In this document: positions 9,302-20,133 of the stretch, in pieces
Layout: every line of letters starts with the position of its first letter
Numbering within the stretch: the first letter of the stretch is position 1
DNA from: Bordetella genomosp. 4
Lineage (GTDB): Bacteria; Pseudomonadota; Gammaproteobacteria; Burkholderiales; Burkholderiaceae_B
Direction of reading: 5' to 3'
DNA length: 64,000 nt
Assembly (NCBI RefSeq): GCF_002261185.1
Contig: NZ_NEVQ01000013.1
Coordinates: forward strand, 682,001-746,000
Translations under genes and position numbers: made by a program
Notes under the pieces: model-generated
What the model was told of the DNA's origin: nothing
The model's database searches: none
Seen by the model: only the letters and a program-made list of their open reading frames with translations

Positions 9302-10609
9302 TCAGGCTGCGGCGTGGTCGCCTAGCGCGACGCGAGGCTGACGCTTGGCTGCCGCGCCATAGCGCGACAGTGCCAGATCATCGGCGCGGATTTCCGGCCG
9401 TTGGCCCATGACCAGATCCGACAAGAGCTTGGCAGAGCCGCAAGACATCGTCCACCCCAGCGTGCCATGCCCCGTATTCAAATACAGATTGGTATAACGC
9501 GTTGCACCCACGATAGGTGTGCTATCGGGCGTCATGGGCCGCAGACCGGTCCAGAACTCGGCTTGCTCTACCTCGCCGCTGCCCGGGTACAAATCATTGA
9601 CCACGAACTCCAGGGTGCGGCGGCGCTCTGGATGCAACCGCAGATCAAAGCCGGCCAGCTCCGCCATGCCGCCGACGCGGATACGGTGGTCAAAACGCGT
9701 GACCGCCACTTTGTAGGTCTCATCCAACACTGTCGAAACCGGCGCAGCATCTGCGTTCAATAAAGGAATCGTCAAGGAATAACCTTTGACCGGATAGACC
9801 GGCAAATCCAATCCCAGCGGCGCCAGAAAACCACGCGAATAGCTGCCAAATGCCGCGACGTAGCGATCCGCGGTGAGTACGTCGTCACCGACACGCACAC
9901 CGGTAATTTCCCCGCGCGCGGTCTCCAGACGCGTGACGCTTTGTCCATAGCGAAACTCTACGCCCAACTCTGCCGCCAACTGCGCCAATCGTCTCGTAAA
10001 CAGACGGCAATCACCCGTTTCGTCGTTGGGCAGGCGTAGACCGCCAGTCAATTTGTGCGCGGTGCGCGCCAAAGCCGGCTCGGCAGTTTCCAGGCGATTG
10101 CGATCGAGTAGTTCATACGGCACGCCGCACGCCTCCAGCACCTGGATATCGCGCTGCGCCGCCTCGTATTGGTGTTCGGTGCGAAACAGCTGCAAGGTCC
10201 CCTTCGTACGCGCCTCGTACTGGATGCCCGTCTCAGTGCGCAGGGCCTTCAGGCAATCGCGGCTGTACTCGGCCAGACGCAGCATGCGCTCCTTGTTCAC
10301 GGCGTAACGACTGGCCGAGCAGTTGGCCAACATCGCCGCCATCCAGCGCCACTGATACAGCGTGCCGTCCGGACGGATCGACAAGGGGGCATGGTCTTTC
10401 TGGAACATCCATTTCAGCGCCTTCAGGGGGATACCCGGCGCGGCCCACGGGGTGGAATAACCCGGTGACACCTGGCCGGCGTTGGCGTAGCTGGTTTCGC
10501 TGGCAGCCTCGGACTGGCGGTCCAATACCGTCACTTTGGCGCCCTGACGTGCCAGGTAGTACGCGGTGGTCGTGCCGATCACGCCACTGCCCAAGACGAT
10601 GACATGCAT
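9302..10609 (-). CDS. dadA: D-amino acid dehydrogenase
   Basis: A 435-residue FAD-dependent oxidoreductase (DAO family) that oxidises D-amino acids, classically D-alanine, to the 2-oxo acid and ammonia at the inner membrane. The Rossmann motif [19 protein letters not shown] is at the N-terminus, followed by the DadA hallmark [20 protein letters not shown]. The C-terminus has [20 protein letters not shown] and [19 protein letters not shown] good ribosome site (AGGGGA) precedes the ATG. It is divergent from an Lrp-type regulator 139 bp away, the standard dadA control arrangement. A second paralog lies at 47500-48747. Confidence 0.93.
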   Translation of the reverse strand: MHVIVLGSGVIGTTTAYYLARQGAKVTVLDRQSEAASETSYANAGQVSPGYSTPWAAPGIPLKALKWMFQKDHAPLSIRPDGTLYQWRWMAAMLANCSASRYAVNKERMLRLAEYSRDCLKALRTETGIQYEARTKGTLQLFRTEHQYEAAQRDIQVLEACGVPYELLDRNRLETAEPALARTAHKLTGGLRLPNDETGDCRLFTRRLAQLAAELGVEFRYGQSVTRLETARGEITGVRVGDDVLTADRYVAAFGSYSRGFLAPLGLDLPVYPVKGYSLTIPLLNADAAPVSTVLDETYKVAVTRFDHRIRVGGMAELAGFDLRLHPERRRTLEFVVNDLYPGSGEVEQAEFWTGLRPMTPDSTPIVGATRYTNLYLNTGHGTLGWTMSCGSAKLLSDLVMGQRPEIRADDLALSRYGAAAKRQPRVALGDHAAA

Positions 10610-10748
10610 GAAAATCCCCTGAGTTAGGCATCTCTGATGGATGAATCAATAGTCTAGGACGATGTCACCAGTGAAAAGCACTAAAATCAGCGGCTCTGAA
10701 ATGTACTTTTACTGACAACAGGGGCTAAATGGCCCCGCTCAAAGTGAA

Positions 10749-11219
10749 ATGCGCGAACTCGATCGTATCGACCGGAAAATTCTGGATATATTGCAGCGCG
10801 ATGGGCGGATGTCTATCACCGATCTGGCGGAGCGGATCAGCCTGTCGGCGACGCCGTGCTCCGAACGCGTCAAGCGTCTGGAACGCGAAGGTGTCATCAC
10901 CGGGTATCATGCTCGCGTCAACCCTGCCGCGCTGGGATTGAATCTGTTGGTCTTTCTGGAAATCAAGCTGTCGGCCAAATCGGGCGACGTCTTTGATAGG
11001 GTCAAACAGGAATTGCTGTATGTCCCCGAGGTCATGGAATGCCATCTGGTATCCGGAGATTTTGACTATCTCGTCAAAGCACGATTGAGTGAAATGAATG
11101 AATACCGGCGGTTATTGGGCGAAATACTGAAACGCCTGCCCGCCTCGGCCGAATCGCATAGCTATGTGGTCATGGAAGAAATCAAGGAAACCTTGAGCTT
11201 GCCTGTCACCGGCCATTGA
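10749..11219 (+). CDS. Lrp/AsnC-family regulator, likely controlling dadA
   Basis: A 156-residue feast/famine regulator. An N-terminal winged helix (LDRIDRKILDILQRDGRMS, recognition region SATPCSERVKRLEREGVI) is followed by the AsnC/RAM ligand-binding domain (GLNLLVFLEIKL to about 145). It is divergent from dadA, so activation of dadA in response to alanine, as for Lrp and BkdR relatives, is inferred. The next gene starts within 30 bp of its stop. Confidence 0.9.
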   Translation: MRELDRIDRKILDILQRDGRMSITDLAERISLSATPCSERVKRLEREGVITGYHARVNPAALGLNLLVFLEIKLSAKSGDVFDRVKQELLYVPEVMECHLVSGDFDYLVKARLSEMNEYRRLLGEILKRLPASAESHSYVVMEEIKETLSLPVTGH

Positions 11220-11248
11220 ATCACTACGTATTACCGGAGCTTCACCCT

Positions 11249-11962
11249 ATGATGACGCGTTTGTCTCGATATTTCTTCCGCGGGCTGATTACCGTACTGC
11301 CGATCGCACTGACGCTATATCTGCTGTTCATCTTTTTGGCATGGACGGAAACTGCCGCCCTGTCGTTGCTCAGCCCCTTTATTGGCAGCTTTTATATTCC
11401 CGGCATGGGACTGGCCCTGGGTGTCCTGGGCATTTTGCTGGTTGGCTATCTGGTTTCCAAAGAGCGTATGCAACGGATATTCCATTTTGTGGAAATGCCG
11501 TTTACCAATATCCCGGTCGTCAAGAGTATTTATTCGTCGCTGAAAAGTTTTGCGGATTATTTTTCGCCCAGCGCGAAAGCCGATACTCAGCACGTCGTCG
11601 TGCTGCGTATTCCGGGTCAACCGCTGGAGCTGGTCGGCCTGATCACGCGGCGCAGCACCGAGGGACTGCCTGAGGGTTTTCTGCCTGGAGAACGGGTCGC
11701 TGTTTATCTACCCATGGGATACATGATTGGCGGCTATACGGTGTTTGTCCCGACCGACTGGGTCCAACCCATCGATATGTCGGTCGAGGAAGCCATGCGA
11801 GCCTCGCTGATTGCCTGGATGGCGCGCGCGCCGGGCGACTCGACGGCAGGGGGACGCTCATCGACTCCGCCCTCATCGGGCGGCACGCCGCCGGAGCACG
11901 TACCAGGCGTGCGCCCTGCGCCCTCGGCTCCTACGCATCCGTCGGATACGCAGAGTCACTGA
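11249..11962 (+). CDS. DUF502 family inner-membrane protein
   Basis: A 237-residue DUF502 protein. Two N-terminal membrane helices (residues about 10-35 and 45-75, with IPGMGLALGVLGILLVGYLV) lead to the conserved DUF502 body with FTNIPVVKSIYSSLKSF, GYMIGGYTVFVP and a low-complexity Gly/Pro/Ser tail. The family is conserved in proteobacteria but its role is unknown. An upstream TTG at 11216 overlaps the regulator stop, but the ATG at 11249 has a CGGAG ribosome site at proper spacing and fits the family N-terminus. Confidence 0.88.
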   Translation: MMTRLSRYFFRGLITVLPIALTLYLLFIFLAWTETAALSLLSPFIGSFYIPGMGLALGVLGILLVGYLVSKERMQRIFHFVEMPFTNIPVVKSIYSSLKSFADYFSPSAKADTQHVVVLRIPGQPLELVGLITRRSTEGLPEGFLPGERVAVYLPMGYMIGGYTVFVPTDWVQPIDMSVEEAMRASLIAWMARAPGDSTAGGRSSTPPSSGGTPPEHVPGVRPAPSAPTHPSDTQSH

Positions 11963-11997
11963 CCGCTGCGACAAGCTCCAAGACGCTAGAGAGCGCG

Positions 11998-12020
11998 ATG
12001 ATCGCAAATCCTGCGATCAT
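11998..12020. repeat. Perfect 9-bp inverted repeat (stem-loop)
   Basis: ATGATCGCA and TGCGATCAT flank a 5-nt spacer in the gap between the DUF502 gene and the Mrr-like gene. No T-run follows on either strand, so it may be a protein-binding dyad or an RNA stem rather than an intrinsic terminator. Confidence 0.55.
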
Positions 12021-12061
12021 TCCAACTCACCCTTTCGACAAGCTGCTCAGGACCTCCATCC

Positions 12062-12637
12062 ATGAAATTCATGGCCAAGAATTCGTTGTTTGCGATTTTG
12101 CTCCGCTCGTCATGGTGGATCAGCATGCTCGTGGCGGCTGCTCTGATTCTGGTGGCCGTTGCAGTCGTACCGCCGGCCTATGCGCTGTTTCCCATATGTG
12201 GCGCGGTGCCGTTCATCATTATTTCCGGCATCGCCGCCTGGAAACAACGCAACAAGCCCTCGTCAGCCCGCGTCGAGCAAACGGCGCAGGCTCTGTCGGC
12301 CATGTCCTGGGCCACCTTTGCCAATCAGCTCGAGGCCGCGTTGCGTCATGACGGCTGCCAGGTCAAACGCCTGAAAACCGATGCTGCCGATTTCGAGGTC
12401 GCGCGCCCCGGCGCTGGGCGCGCACTGATATCCGCCCGCCGCTGGAAAGCCGCTCACACGGGTGTCGAACCGCTGCAACGCCTGCAGACGGCGCGCAGCG
12501 CGGCAGGCGCCAGCGAGGGGATCTACGTCACGCTGGGCGATATTTCAAAGCCCGCGCAGGACTACGCGACCCAAAACAATATCCAGTTCATGGACGCCGA
12601 ATCGCTGACGCAGTTGTTCCGTCATCAGAAACTTTGA
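12062..12637 (+). CDS. Membrane-anchored Mrr-like restriction endonuclease domain protein
   Basis: A 191-residue protein with two N-terminal membrane helices (residues about 18-40 and 44-62) followed by a restriction_endonuclease_type_IV_Mrr-like domain. The pattern is visible as FANQLEAALRHDGCQVKRLKTDAADFEVARPG, then ALISARRWKA, then GIYVTLGDISKPAQDYATQNNIQFMDAESL. The usual catalytic lysine of the QxK/ExK motif appears as an arginine (ISARRWK), so nuclease activity is doubtful. Such membrane proteins are widespread in Bordetella relatives and have no assigned role. It is followed by an intrinsic terminator at 12692-12715. Confidence 0.78.
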   Translation: MKFMAKNSLFAILLRSSWWISMLVAAALILVAVAVVPPAYALFPICGAVPFIIISGIAAWKQRNKPSSARVEQTAQALSAMSWATFANQLEAALRHDGCQVKRLKTDAADFEVARPGAGRALISARRWKAAHTGVEPLQRLQTARSAAGASEGIYVTLGDISKPAQDYATQNNIQFMDAESLTQLFRHQKL

Positions 12638-12691
12638 CCAGAATCCGACTGCTCTCTTCCCTCACCAACGCCCAGCAGCAGTAGAATTTCT

Positions 12692-12715
12692 CGCGCCAGA
12701 CACGGCGCGCTTTTT
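12692..12715 (+). terminator. Intrinsic terminator after the Mrr-like gene
   Basis: CGCGCC and GGCGCG pair around the loop AGACAC, followed by C and TTTTT. It lies 55 bp after the stop of the upstream gene and before the Tgl-like gene, so it isolates the two transcripts. Confidence 0.8.
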
Positions 12716-12717
12716 CT

Positions 12718-12731
12718 CCCCAACGTTGGGG
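12718..12731. promoter_or_regulatory. Perfect palindrome upstream of the Tgl-like gene
   Basis: CCCCAACGTTGGGG is a 14-bp perfect palindrome ending 26 bp before the ATG at 12758 and starting right after the preceding terminator. It could be an operator or a leader hairpin; no regulator gene adjoins it. Confidence 0.4.
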
Positions 12732-12757
12732 ACCGCTCCGGTCTACGGAGCCCTCGC

Positions 12758-13900
12758 ATGCCCACATCCGCATCCCCTCGCGATCCTGCCCTGCGGCAAG
12801 GCATCCACATCGTCACGCCTGTACCCAGCGCGTTGCCCATGGAAACTCAGACAGCGCTGGATTGGTTGCAGACGCTGGGCCTCAATGCCTATCTGACCAC
12901 GGTGCCAGACGGCGCCAACGCGATCCATTTCGAGCCGAGCGAGACCTTATTGGCCCTGGCGCCGCAACGCGATACGACGGCCTTGTGTACCACGCTGCAA
13001 CTGGACACGGAAAATCGTCCCGATGATCTCGCTCGCGAAATCGTGCTGGCCATGTTGCTGGGGCCGGTGGCGTTCCCCTTTCCCAGCGCGGCCGAACTGC
13101 GTAGCGCCGTGCGCATTCGTCAGCACATCGTGCAGGCCGCGCGCAAAACCGCGTTGGCCTTCGACACCGAGCAGGCCGAGCGCCCCGCCGGCTATTGGCG
13201 CTACGACGAAGCGCGCGGTTTTACCATCGAACCCGGCGTATCGTTGATCGACGCCTTGACCAAGGCCACGCAACCCGACGCTTCGGACAAGCGCTATGCG
13301 TTCTCGTGCTATCGGGCCACCGAATATGTCACCCTGCTGGGCATCGCGCTGGAATTGCGGGACGCCCACCCCGGGCTCTATGCCAAGCTGCAACAGCAGT
13401 GGGAAACGCGCGCCGTGATGTCGGGCGCTTTTCACGAAGTCTTTCTGCGCGAGTATGGATCGATGGACGAGCCTCTGCCATCCAAGTATTACGTACCCGG
13501 AGACCGCCTGTGGTTTCGCAACCCGGATTCCCATTCCTCAAATGTCGAAGGCTATGAAGGATCCTGGGTGTTTTATCTGGGCGACGGCCGGTTCAATAAT
13601 TTTTGGAAACGCGATCAGCCCTATACATTGACGTCCAAATGCGTAGAGATCTATCACTGGCGCGATGGCGCACGCACCGATGAGCAAGACCGGCTGGTCA
13701 TCGACGAGACCATCGTCGAAGCCCGCGCGGCCCAGACGCTGCAAGACCCCGAGGCGCTGCGGGCCGTACTCGATCGCATGCTGCGACGGCGTGACCCGCA
13801 AGGGGTATACGCCGACGGCGGCTGCATCGATGCGACACGGGAATGCGTGCAGTGGATCCTGCCAGGTACGGCACAAATCAAACTGCCGGATTGCCCATAG
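12758..13900 (+). CDS. Divergent Tgl-like (protein-glutamine gamma-glutamyltransferase family) protein
   Basis: A 380-residue protein. Residues about 110-300 resemble my recollection of Bacillus subtilis Tgl, the spore-coat transglutaminase: a helix (AELRSAVRIRQHIVQAA), GYWRYDEARGF, the nucleophile region YAFSCYRATEYVTLLGIALE with Cys184 at the catalytic position, then YVPGDRLWFRNPD and WVFYLGDGRF. The residue preceding the cysteine (Ser rather than Glu) and the position expected for the catalytic His (Phe281-282 region) appear changed, so cross-linking activity is uncertain. It carries about 100 extra N-terminal residues and about 80 C-terminal ones. It has no secretion signal. A GGAG precedes the ATG. 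The organism is not a spore former, so the role is unknown. Confidence 0.6.
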   Translation: MPTSASPRDPALRQGIHIVTPVPSALPMETQTALDWLQTLGLNAYLTTVPDGANAIHFEPSETLLALAPQRDTTALCTTLQLDTENRPDDLAREIVLAMLLGPVAFPFPSAAELRSAVRIRQHIVQAARKTALAFDTEQAERPAGYWRYDEARGFTIEPGVSLIDALTKATQPDASDKRYAFSCYRATEYVTLLGIALELRDAHPGLYAKLQQQWETRAVMSGAFHEVFLREYGSMDEPLPSKYYVPGDRLWFRNPDSHSSNVEGYEGSWVFYLGDGRFNNFWKRDQPYTLTSKCVEIYHWRDGARTDEQDRLVIDETIVEARAAQTLQDPEALRAVLDRMLRRRDPQGVYADGGCIDATRECVQWILPGTAQIKLPDCP

Positions 13901-13909
13901 CCATTACGA

Positions 13910-14023
13910 GCAGGAGGTCGGCGTGTAAAAGCGCCGCCGGGCCGTTGAGCCGCGATTTAGCCCGCGAAGCGGGCCGAGTCGCGGCGATAGGCCCGGCGGC
14001 GCTTTTACACGCCGACCTCCTGC
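13910..14023. repeat. 114-bp nested palindrome with perfect 34-bp arms
   Basis: Arms 13910-13943 and 13990-14023 are exact reverse complements. The 46-nt centre holds another stem (GCCGCGA/TCGCGGC) enclosing a third hairpin (GCCCGC-GAA-GCGGGC). It lies between the convergent Tgl-like gene and glpV. It could stop transcription from both sides; there is no T-tract at the arm ends. It shares the design, but not the core sequence, of the elements at 50649-51511. Confidence 0.85.
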
Positions 14024-14112
14024 GCCAAAAGAACTCCGCACCACGCATGCCACAGACTGCAACCGTGGCGGGAAAAAGCCCCGTACCACGGCGGCTTCCT
14101 GCCTCAGTCAAC

Positions 14113-15843
<1,731 letters not shown>

Positions 15844-15933
15844 GCCCCATCTCCTCGAAATACCTTCCCGTTATGCTGCGGACCTGGGCCTGGGAAGAAT
15901 TCGGCCGACGGTCGTTTCCCTGCTATTTGTTAT

Positions 15934-16242
15934 TCAACCCTTGCGCATGATCCAGGCCAGCACCAGCAGCGACACGGCAAAGCTGATCCACAAGGTCGGC
16001 GGATCGTCCAATGCCAGCCAGTCCATCAATTTTTCGCCGAATCCCACATAGGCCAGATTGATCCAGGCCATCACCATCAGACCGATAAAAAGCCGATCGC
16101 CGCGCGTCGTCGCCATAGGCAAAAAGCCTTTACGCAATCGCGTCGGCGATTTCAATTCCCACACCGTCATGCCGGCCAGCATGAGCACGATGCAAATGAA
16201 GAACACCGCAACCGGCGTCGTCCATACCATCCACTGAAACAT
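15934..16242 (-). CDS. glpU: DUF2160 small membrane protein of glycerol ABC transporter (GlpU)
   Basis: A 102-residue DUF2160 protein with three hydrophobic segments (FFICIVLMLAGMTVWE, RLFIGLMVMAWINLAYVGFG, WISFAVSLLVLAWIM). It sits between permease glpQ and binding protein glpV exactly as glpU does in Rhizobium. The ATG at 16242 has a clear AAAGGAG site 9 bases upstream; an in-frame ATG further upstream is discarded. Its biochemical role in uptake is unknown. Confidence 0.87.
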   Translation of the reverse strand: MFQWMVWTTPVAVFFICIVLMLAGMTVWELKSPTRLRKGFLPMATTRGDRLFIGLMVMAWINLAYVGFGEKLMDWLALDDPPTLWISFAVSLLVLAWIMRKG

Positions 16243-16255
16243 GGTGCGCGCTCCT

Positions 16256-17068
16256 TTAGACCCGGCCCATCGCAAAGCCTTTTGCGATGTAATGCCGCAC
16301 GAACCAGATCACGATGCCGCCGGGCACGATGGTCAAAACGCCTGCGGCCGCCAACACTCCCCAGTCCATGCCCGAGGCCGACACCGTCCGCGTCATCGTC
16401 GCCACAATGGGTTTGGCATTGACCGACGTCAACGTGCGCGCCAGCAGCAGCTCTACCCAACTGAACATAAAGCAGAAGAACGCAGCCACCCCCACACCCG
16501 ATTTGATGAGCGGCAAGAAAATCGTCAGGAAAAACCGCGGAAACGAATAGCCATCGACATAGGCCGTCTCATCGATCTCGCGCGGCACGCCGGACATAAA
16601 GCCCTCCAGGATCCACACGGCGAGCGGGACGTTGAACACCAGATGCGCCAGCGCCACTGCCAGATGGGTATCCATCAAACCCAGCGAGCTATACAGCTGG
16701 AAAAACGGCAACAGAAACACCGCCGGCGGCGTCATGCGATTGGTCAGCAGCCAGAAAAATACATGCTTGTCGCCGATGAAGCGATACCGAGAAAACGCGT
16801 AGGCGGCGGGCAACGCCACTGCCAGCGAAATCAAGGTATTGATCACCACATAAATCAGGGAATTGATATAGCCCGAATACCAGGCCGAGTCCGTGAAAAT
16901 GGTGAGATAGTGTTCAAAGGTGAAATCGCGCGGCCACAGGGTCAACGACCCGACGATCTCGGTATTGGTCTTGAACGACATGTTCAACATCCAATACAGC
17001 GGCAGGATGGCAAACACCAGATACAACAGCAGAAAGCCTGTGCGCCAGGCTCGGCCCCGGTTATCCAT
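16256..17068 (-). CDS. glpQ: Glycerol ABC transporter permease
   Basis: A 270-residue inner-membrane permease of the MalG/UgpE type, six predicted membrane segments. The EAA loop that docks the ATPase is visible as EIDETAYVDGYSFPRFFLTIFLPLIKSGVG. The ATG lies inside the end of glpP (8-bp overlap), so the two permeases are coupled. It forms the membrane channel with GlpP. Confidence 0.92.
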   Translation of the reverse strand: MDNRGRAWRTGFLLLYLVFAILPLYWMLNMSFKTNTEIVGSLTLWPRDFTFEHYLTIFTDSAWYSGYINSLIYVVINTLISLAVALPAAYAFSRYRFIGDKHVFFWLLTNRMTPPAVFLLPFFQLYSSLGLMDTHLAVALAHLVFNVPLAVWILEGFMSGVPREIDETAYVDGYSFPRFFLTIFLPLIKSGVGVAAFFCFMFSWVELLLARTLTSVNAKPIVATMTRTVSASGMDWGVLAAAGVLTIVPGGIVIWFVRHYIAKGFAMGRV

Positions 17069-17942
17069 GAGACTCCTCCTGCGTGGCCGTGCCGGCGCGC
17101 TGCATCCAGTTATACAGAACAAAGCACAGCAGCAAAATGATCAGGAAATACACAATGGAAAATGCCGCCGCCGGCCCCAGATCAAATTGGCCTACCGCTT
17201 TCTGTGTCAAATATTGCGATAAGAACGTCGTGGCATTGCCCGGCCCGCCACCGGTCAGGACAAAGGGCTCGGTATAAATCATGAAGCTGTCCATGAAACG
17301 CAGCAGCACCGCGATCATCAACACGCCGCGCAGCTTGGGCAACTGGATATAGCGAAACACCGCCCACCGCGTGGCGCCGTCGATACGCGCAGCCTGGTAG
17401 TAAGCCTCGGGAATCGCGCGCAGCCCGGCATAACACAACAGCGCCACCAACGGCGTCCAATGCCACACATCCATGACCAACACCGTCAGCCATGCATCCA
17501 GCGGGTCGCCCGTGTATTGATACTGCACGCCCAACCATGTCAGCGCAGCGCCCATCAGCCCGATATCGGTGCGCCCGAATACCTGCCAGATCGTGCCGAC
17601 CACGTTCCACGGGATCAACAACGACAGCGCAATGATCACCAGCACCGCAGATGCGCGCCACCCCGAGGCGGGCATGCACAGGGCCAACAGAATACCCAAG
17701 GGGATTTCAATCGCCAGCACCGCCAGGGAAAAACCTATCTGCCGCAGCAAGGCACTGTGCAGCTCCTCGTCCTGCAGCACCGCCGCATACCATTCCGTGC
17801 CGACAAATACACGCCGCTCGGGCGACAGGATATCTTGCACCGAATAATTGACGATCGTCATCAGCGGCAAAATCGCCGAGAACGCCACACATATCACCAC
17901 CGGCAACACCAATAGCCAGGCACGCTGATTGATCGGTTTCAT
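17061..17942 (-). CDS. glpP: Glycerol ABC transporter permease
   Basis: A 293-residue permease of the MalF/UgpA type, six membrane segments. The EAA loop reads IPEAYYQAARIDGATRWAVFRYIQLPKLRGV. The frame is open far upstream inside glpT, but the ATG at 17942 (MKPINQRAWLLVLPVV) has a GAGGAA site and overlaps the glpT stop as ATGA, which decides the start. Confidence 0.92.
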   Translation of the reverse strand: MKPINQRAWLLVLPVVICVAFSAILPLMTIVNYSVQDILSPERRVFVGTEWYAAVLQDEELHSALLRQIGFSLAVLAIEIPLGILLALCMPASGWRASAVLVIIALSLLIPWNVVGTIWQVFGRTDIGLMGAALTWLGVQYQYTGDPLDAWLTVLVMDVWHWTPLVALLCYAGLRAIPEAYYQAARIDGATRWAVFRYIQLPKLRGVLMIAVLLRFMDSFMIYTEPFVLTGGGPGNATTFLSQYLTQKAVGQFDLGPAAAFSIVYFLIILLLCFVLYNWMQRAGTATQEESHG

Positions 17943-19057
17943 GTCAGCAGTTCCTCGTTCCGGTAGAAGCACGTATGCGCATTCAACAAAGGCAGCCACA
18001 CCGTATCGCCTACGGCGATTGCACTGCCGGCACGCGCACGGGCGCGCAACAGCGTTCCTTCGAACTCGCAACTCAAGAGCAGATAGGTCCCCAGGTCCTG
18101 TACTCGCGATACCCGTACAGACGCGGCCCCAGATGTATCGGTCGCGCAAGGATGCAAATATTCTGGCCGTACGCCCAGTCGAACCTCGCCGGCTTCTGCC
18201 AGCGCTGCCGCCCTGTCTGATGACCAGCCCGCGGGCAGCACGACATCCGTGAGCGCCCCATCCCACAAGCGCTGCGCCCCGACCGTCAAGACACCGCCCT
18301 GCCATTGCGCCGGCAAGAAATTCATCCCCGGCGAGCCAATGAAATTTCCCACAAATGTGTGCGCGGGACGTTCGAACAGATCCTCAGGTGTGCCAATCTG
18401 CACCGCCTTGCCGCGCGACATGACAACGACCTCTTCAGCGAACGTCAGTGCCTCCGTCTGATCGTGCGTGACGTAAATCAGCGTCAGATTCAGTTCTTGA
18501 TGGATTTCTTTGAGCTTGCGCCGCAGTTGCCATTTCAGATGCGGGTCGATCACGGTCAGGGGCTCGTCGAACAGCACCGCAGATACGTCGCTGCGCACAA
18601 GTCCTCGGCCCAGTGAGATTTTTTGCTTCGCATCTGCGCTCAATCCATTCGCGCGGCGATTCAATTGCGCGGACATATCCAGCATCTCGGCAATACGGCC
18701 TACGCGTTCCCGGATATGGGCCTCGGGCATACCGCGATTGCGCAGCGGAAAAGCCAGGTTATCGGCCACCGTCATCGTGTCGTACACCACCGGAAACTGA
18801 AACACCTGAGCGATATTCCGCTGCTGCGGCGTCAAGTCCGTGACATCCCGGCCATCAAACACAATACGTCCCTGCGACGGTTTCAACAGACCGGAAATGC
18901 AATTGAGCAGCGTCGTCTTGCCGCACCCCGACGGCCCGAGCAAAGCATAGGCGCCCCCATCGCGAAACGTAAAACGCAAGGGCAACAACGCGTAATCGTC
19001 ATCCGATTGGGGATGACTGACATACGCATGAGCTAAATCCAGTTCGATCGCAGCCAT
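17939..19057 (-). CDS. glpT: Glycerol ABC transporter ATPase
   Basis: A 372-residue MalK-type ATPase with Walker A GPSGCGKTT (about residue 38), signature region changed to LSADAKQKISLGRGL, Walker B VLFDEPLTV and switch His in YVTHDQTEAL, followed by a C-terminal TOBE-like regulatory domain. The LSGGQ signature is degenerate (NGLSADAKQ) while the paired ATPase keeps a canonical one, which suggests an asymmetric ATPase dimer. Start and stop overlap the neighbouring genes by ATGA. Confidence 0.92.
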   Translation of the reverse strand: MAAIELDLAHAYVSHPQSDDDYALLPLRFTFRDGGAYALLGPSGCGKTTLLNCISGLLKPSQGRIVFDGRDVTDLTPQQRNIAQVFQFPVVYDTMTVADNLAFPLRNRGMPEAHIRERVGRIAEMLDMSAQLNRRANGLSADAKQKISLGRGLVRSDVSAVLFDEPLTVIDPHLKWQLRRKLKEIHQELNLTLIYVTHDQTEALTFAEEVVVMSRGKAVQIGTPEDLFERPAHTFVGNFIGSPGMNFLPAQWQGGVLTVGAQRLWDGALTDVVLPAGWSSDRAAALAEAGEVRLGVRPEYLHPCATDTSGAASVRVSRVQDLGTYLLLSCEFEGTLLRARARAGSAIAVGDTVWLPLLNAHTCFYRNEELLT

Positions 19058-20133
19058 CAGGCGGCCCCCGCCGGATTACCGGCCGCAAGCAGCCGGCCGC
19101 CCGCATCAAAGGTGTACAAGCTTGCCGGATCGAAATACAGGGTCAAAGGGTCCTCCAGCTGATAGCGGTGCACGCCGGCCAGTTGCGCCACCACAGGCCC
19201 CGCCGCCGTCTCGGCATGCACGTAGGTATCCGATCCGGAAATTTCCGCAAGCTTCACTGCGCCTTTCAGGGCGACACGATTCTGGTCCGGCTCGACGCTA
19301 AAGGCTCCGGCACGCAGTCCCGCCGTAATGGCGGCGTCGCCTGCCCCTTCGGGCAATCGTCGCGCGGCGGTCACGCCTCCCTGCAAGACGATGCCATTGT
19401 CTTGGCGCTGCGCAGCAAATAAATTCATTGGAGGATCGCTGAACACCTGCGCCACCCGCAAGGAGGCCGGCTGATGGAACACCTCTGCCGCCGGACCATA
19501 TTGCAGCAGTTCGCCCGCATCCAGCACCGCTGTGTAGCCGCCCAACAGCAAAGCCTCGGTCGGCTCGGTGGTGGCGTACACCACAGTCGACTCGCCGCCG
19601 GCAAACAGGCTGCCCAACTCATCGCGCAACTCTTCGCGCAGCTTGTAATCCAGATTGACCAGCGGCTCGTCCAGCAAAATCAACGGCGCCTGCTTGGCCA
19701 AGGCGCGGGCCAAGGCCACACGCTGTTGTTGGCCGCCCGACAGCTCCGCCGGATAACGTTTGAGCAGATGTTCGATGTGCAGCCGCTCGGCCATCGCTCG
19801 GACCCGCGCCGGGATGTCCGCAGCGCCGCGCAGCTTCAGCGGCGACGCGATGTTGTCGTAGACGGACATCGAGGGATAGTTGATGAATTGCTGGTACACC
19901 ATCGCCACGTTGCGGCGCCGCACAGGCACCCCTGTCACGTCGGTGCCGTCGACCAACACCTTCCCCGCGGTGGGTCGATCCAGGCCCGCCATAATGCGCA
20001 TCAACGAGGTCTTGCCGGCCTGGGTCACCCCTAGCAGCACGGTCATCACCCCCGGTATGGGCGCCAAGCTCATCGGATACAGATGAGTCTGCGCCCCTGC
20101 CTGCAGGGCGATCTGGTCCAGCGTCAACTGCAT
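19057..20133 (-). CDS. glpS: Glycerol ABC transporter ATPase
   Basis: A 358-residue MalK-type ATPase. Walker A is changed at the usual GxxGxGKT positions to GVTQAGKTS; signature [15 protein letters not shown] and Walker [13 protein letters not shown] are intact; the switch His is replaced ([10 protein letters not shown]). Together with GlpT this gives one canonical and one degenerate ATP site. The start at 20133 has GGAGGAG ahead of it. It is the first gene of the glpSTPQUV operon, transcribed away from glpR. Confidence 0.92.
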   Translation of the reverse strand: MQLTLDQIALQAGAQTHLYPMSLAPIPGVMTVLLGVTQAGKTSLMRIMAGLDRPTAGKVLVDGTDVTGVPVRRRNVAMVYQQFINYPSMSVYDNIASPLKLRGAADIPARVRAMAERLHIEHLLKRYPAELSGGQQQRVALARALAKQAPLILLDEPLVNLDYKLREELRDELGSLFAGGESTVVYATTEPTEALLLGGYTAVLDAGELLQYGPAAEVFHQPASLRVAQVFSDPPMNLFAAQRQDNGIVLQGGVTAARRLPEGAGDAAITAGLRAGAFSVEPDQNRVALKGAVKLAEISGSDTYVHAETAAGPVVAQLAGVHRYQLEDPLTLYFDPASLYTFDAGGRLLAAGNPAGAA

